The notes beneath the pieces are model-generated. The model ran no database searches, was not told where the DNA came from, and saw only the letters and a list, made by a program, of their open reading frames with translations. A stretch of DNA of 42,454 nucleotides from Sphingobacterium thalpophilum (GTDB lineage: Bacteria; Bacteroidota; Bacteroidia; Chitinophagales; Chitinophagaceae). Shown here in pieces: positions 40,971 to 42,454 of the stretch. Both the position numbers and the translations under genes were made by a program. The stretch is taken from assembly GCA_945871875.1 (NCBI GenBank), contig CAMBYC010000006.1, positions 1-42,454 of the forward strand, read 5' to 3'. Position 1 is the first letter of the stretch; every line of letters starts with the position of its first letter.

Positions 40971-42454
40971 ATGACAATCAAACAAACACTTTCTGTTGTG
41001 CTTATTAGTGCCACAACCACTGTGGCGACGTTTTTTACTTATAATTACTATACTAAAAAACCTGCTTTAATACAAGCAGAAAATGGAAAAATTCCTGCTA
41101 ATTACACGGGTATTCCAGAAAAATCAAGTAGCCCTGATATACCAGTTGTAGATTTTCAGCAAGCTGCAAAATCATCGATACCTGCAGTTGTTCATATTAC
41201 CACGGTTATAGGAAAAGCAAATGCAAGCAATAATTTACCAAAGAAAAAGAATCCATTTTTTGATTTTTTTGGAGACGATTATGAAGATTTTTTTGGAGGC
41301 CCACAAATGCGCTCCGTTCCACAAAGAGCAAGTGGTTCAGGAGTTATAGTAAGTGAAGACGGTTATATCGTAACCAATAATCATGTAATAGACGAAGCTG
41401 AAGAGATAAAAGTTACTTTGAGTAATAAAAAATCATACAAGGCAAAACTAATTGGGAAAGATCCAAGTAGCGATTTAGCGATGATAAAAATTGAAGAAAA
41501 GGGTTTGCCGTTTATATTATATGGTAATTCAGATGTTGTAAAAATAGGACAATGGGTTTTAGCTGTAGGATATCCTCTAAATCTTGAAACTACTGTAACC
41601 GCAGGAATTATCAGTGCAAAAGCACGCTCATTGGGCTTAAATTCGCAAAAAAGCAATACGCCTATTGAGTCATATATTCAAACAGATGCCGCTGTAAACC
41701 AAGGAAATTCTGGTGGTGCATTAATAAATACAAATGGCGAATTGGTAGGAATTGTTTCTGCTATTGCATCACCTACAGGATCTTATGCGGGTTATTCTTA
41801 TGCAATTCCGGTTAATATTGTAAAGAAAATCATCAACGATTTACTGCAATTTGGAACAGTGCAGCGTGCTTATTTAGGAATTTCATATTTACCAGACGCT
41901 GCTCCAGATACTGAAAAAGAAAAGATTGGTTTCAAAGAGGGACAAGGTGTTTTTGTGAGAGAAGTTGCAAAAGATGGGGCTGCTGCAAATTCAGGTATTC
42001 AAACAGGAGATTATATTACAAAAATAAATGGAGTAAAAGTAATTTCAGGTAGTGAAATGATTGAGCAAATTGCGGGCTACAAGCCAGGAGATAAAATCAC
42101 ATTAACCTATTCGAGAAATAGTAAAGAATTTACAACCAACATCATCTTAAAAAATAAAACAGGTTCTTATGGTATTGTAAAAACGGCAGTATTGGATGTT
42201 TTAGGAGCTGAACTTGAAAACCTTTCTGCAGCAAAGACCAAGGAATTTGGAACTACAGGTGGCGTAATTGTAAAAAAAGTAAATAAAGGTGCAATTGATG
42301 ACCAAACACGTATGCGCGATGGATTTATCATAATCAAAGCTAATAATGCAGAAGTTAAAAACATTGATGACCTAAATAATATTTTCTCAAAAAGTCCAAA
42401 ACGTATTATTCTTGAAGGATTTTACCCTGGATATGATGGAATGTATAGTTATCC
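40971..42454 (+). CDS. DegP/HtrA-type periplasmic serine protease, C-terminus cut by window edge
   Basis: Not in the track because it runs off the right edge; 494 codons visible from ATG 40971. Signal anchor or signal peptide about 5-26 (QTLSVVLISATTTVATFFTY). Protease domain with His138 (VTNNHVIDEA), Asp168 (PSSDLAMIKI) and Ser247 (NQGNSGGAL), and an acidic/Phe loop NPFFDFFGDDYEDFF as in the LA loop of DegP. PDZ1 about residues 300-385 (GVFVREVAKDGAAANSGIQ), PDZ2 from about 425 (GGVIVKKVNKGAID). Envelope protein quality control. Starts a separate unit from the acyl-CoA reductase. Confidence 0.94.
   Translation, partial: MTIKQTLSVVLISATTTVATFFTYNYYTKKPALIQAENGKIPANYTGIPEKSSSPDIPVVDFQQAAKSSIPAVVHITTVIGKANASNNLPKKKNPFFDFFGDDYEDFFGGPQMRSVPQRASGSGVIVSEDGYIVTNNHVIDEAEEIKVTLSNKKSYKAKLIGKDPSSDLAMIKIEEKGLPFILYGNSDVVKIGQWVLAVGYPLNLETTVTAGIISAKARSLGLNSQKSNTPIESYIQTDAAVNQGNSGGALINTNGELVGIVSAIASPTGSYAGYSYAIPVNIVKKIINDLLQFGTVQRAYLGISYLPDAAPDTEKEKIGFKEGQGVFVREVAKDGAAANSGIQTGDYITKINGVKVISGSEMIEQIAGYKPGDKITLTYSRNSKEFTTNIILKNKTGSYGIVKTAVLDVLGAELENLSAAKTKEFGTTGGVIVKKVNKGAIDDQTRMRDGFIIIKANNAEVKNIDDLNNIFSKSPKRIILEGFYPGYDGMYSY

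Overview
The window looks like chromosome from an AT-rich member of the Bacteroidetes, most likely Chitinophagaceae or close kin. The evidence is gene content (DUF5683, head-GIN, PASTA, bifunctional DAHP synthase/chorismate mutase, LuxC-like acyl-CoA reductase beside a ferredoxin), many TAnnTTTG-type -7 promoter boxes, and start codons that mostly lack Shine-Dalgarno sequences. No tRNA, rRNA, CRISPR array, prophage or complete insertion sequence was seen.

1-7.3 kb, all minus strand: a phenylalanine/tyrosine operon, pheA - aminotransferase - tyrA - DAHP synthase/chorismate mutase - Y1 (IS200-like) transposase-domain gene - aroB (cut by the left edge). Upstream of pheA is an unannotated 28-codon leader peptide (8 of residues 7-16 are Tyr or Phe) followed by a terminator and a competing antiterminator: a textbook ribosome-mediated attenuator. 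Upstream of that is a DEAD-box RNA helicase.

7.3-9.4 kb: the best candidate for an undescribed system. An ECF sigma factor overlaps by 1 nt a single-pass membrane protein that joins an anti-sigma-like cytoplasmic N-terminus to an intact trypsin-like serine protease (His182, Asp212, Ser286). A tiny Thr/Asp/Ala-rich lipoprotein gene is divergent. Both transcription units carry the same promoter, GGTTACC-N16-TATTAA, pointing outward, so the lipoprotein is probably in the sigma factor's own regulon.

9.4-17.9 kb: housekeeping genes (sugar nucleotidyltransferase, PLP deaminase family protein, secreted FN3-like protein, LipB, RluD-type pseudouridine synthase), then parA-parB-DUF5683-dapB and an Rrf2 regulator. 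17.9-18.5 kb: non-coding, holding an 84-bp tandem repeat with A-tracts about every 21 bp.

18.5-27 kb: a sugar MFS transporter and a glycoside hydrolase with overlapping divergent promoters; SDR plus proline dehydrogenase; flavin reductase, dipeptide epimerase and thioesterase; PlsC-like acyltransferase; HAD phosphatase. 27-32.5 kb: ribosomal protein S1 with an unusually strong Shine-Dalgarno and a structured leader, an AT-rich gap, a DinB-like protein and a Smr-less MutS2. 32.5-36.7 kb: a lipoprotein MsrA, heptad-repeat DNA, a GIN-domain protein, and a TPP riboswitch in front of a TonB-dependent receptor (predicted thiamine uptake). 36.7-42.4 kb: a minus-strand run ferredoxin - SnoaL/DUF4440-like lipoprotein - ddl - PASTA protein - rhodanese, divergent from an acyl-CoA reductase, then a DegP/HtrA protease cut by the right edge.
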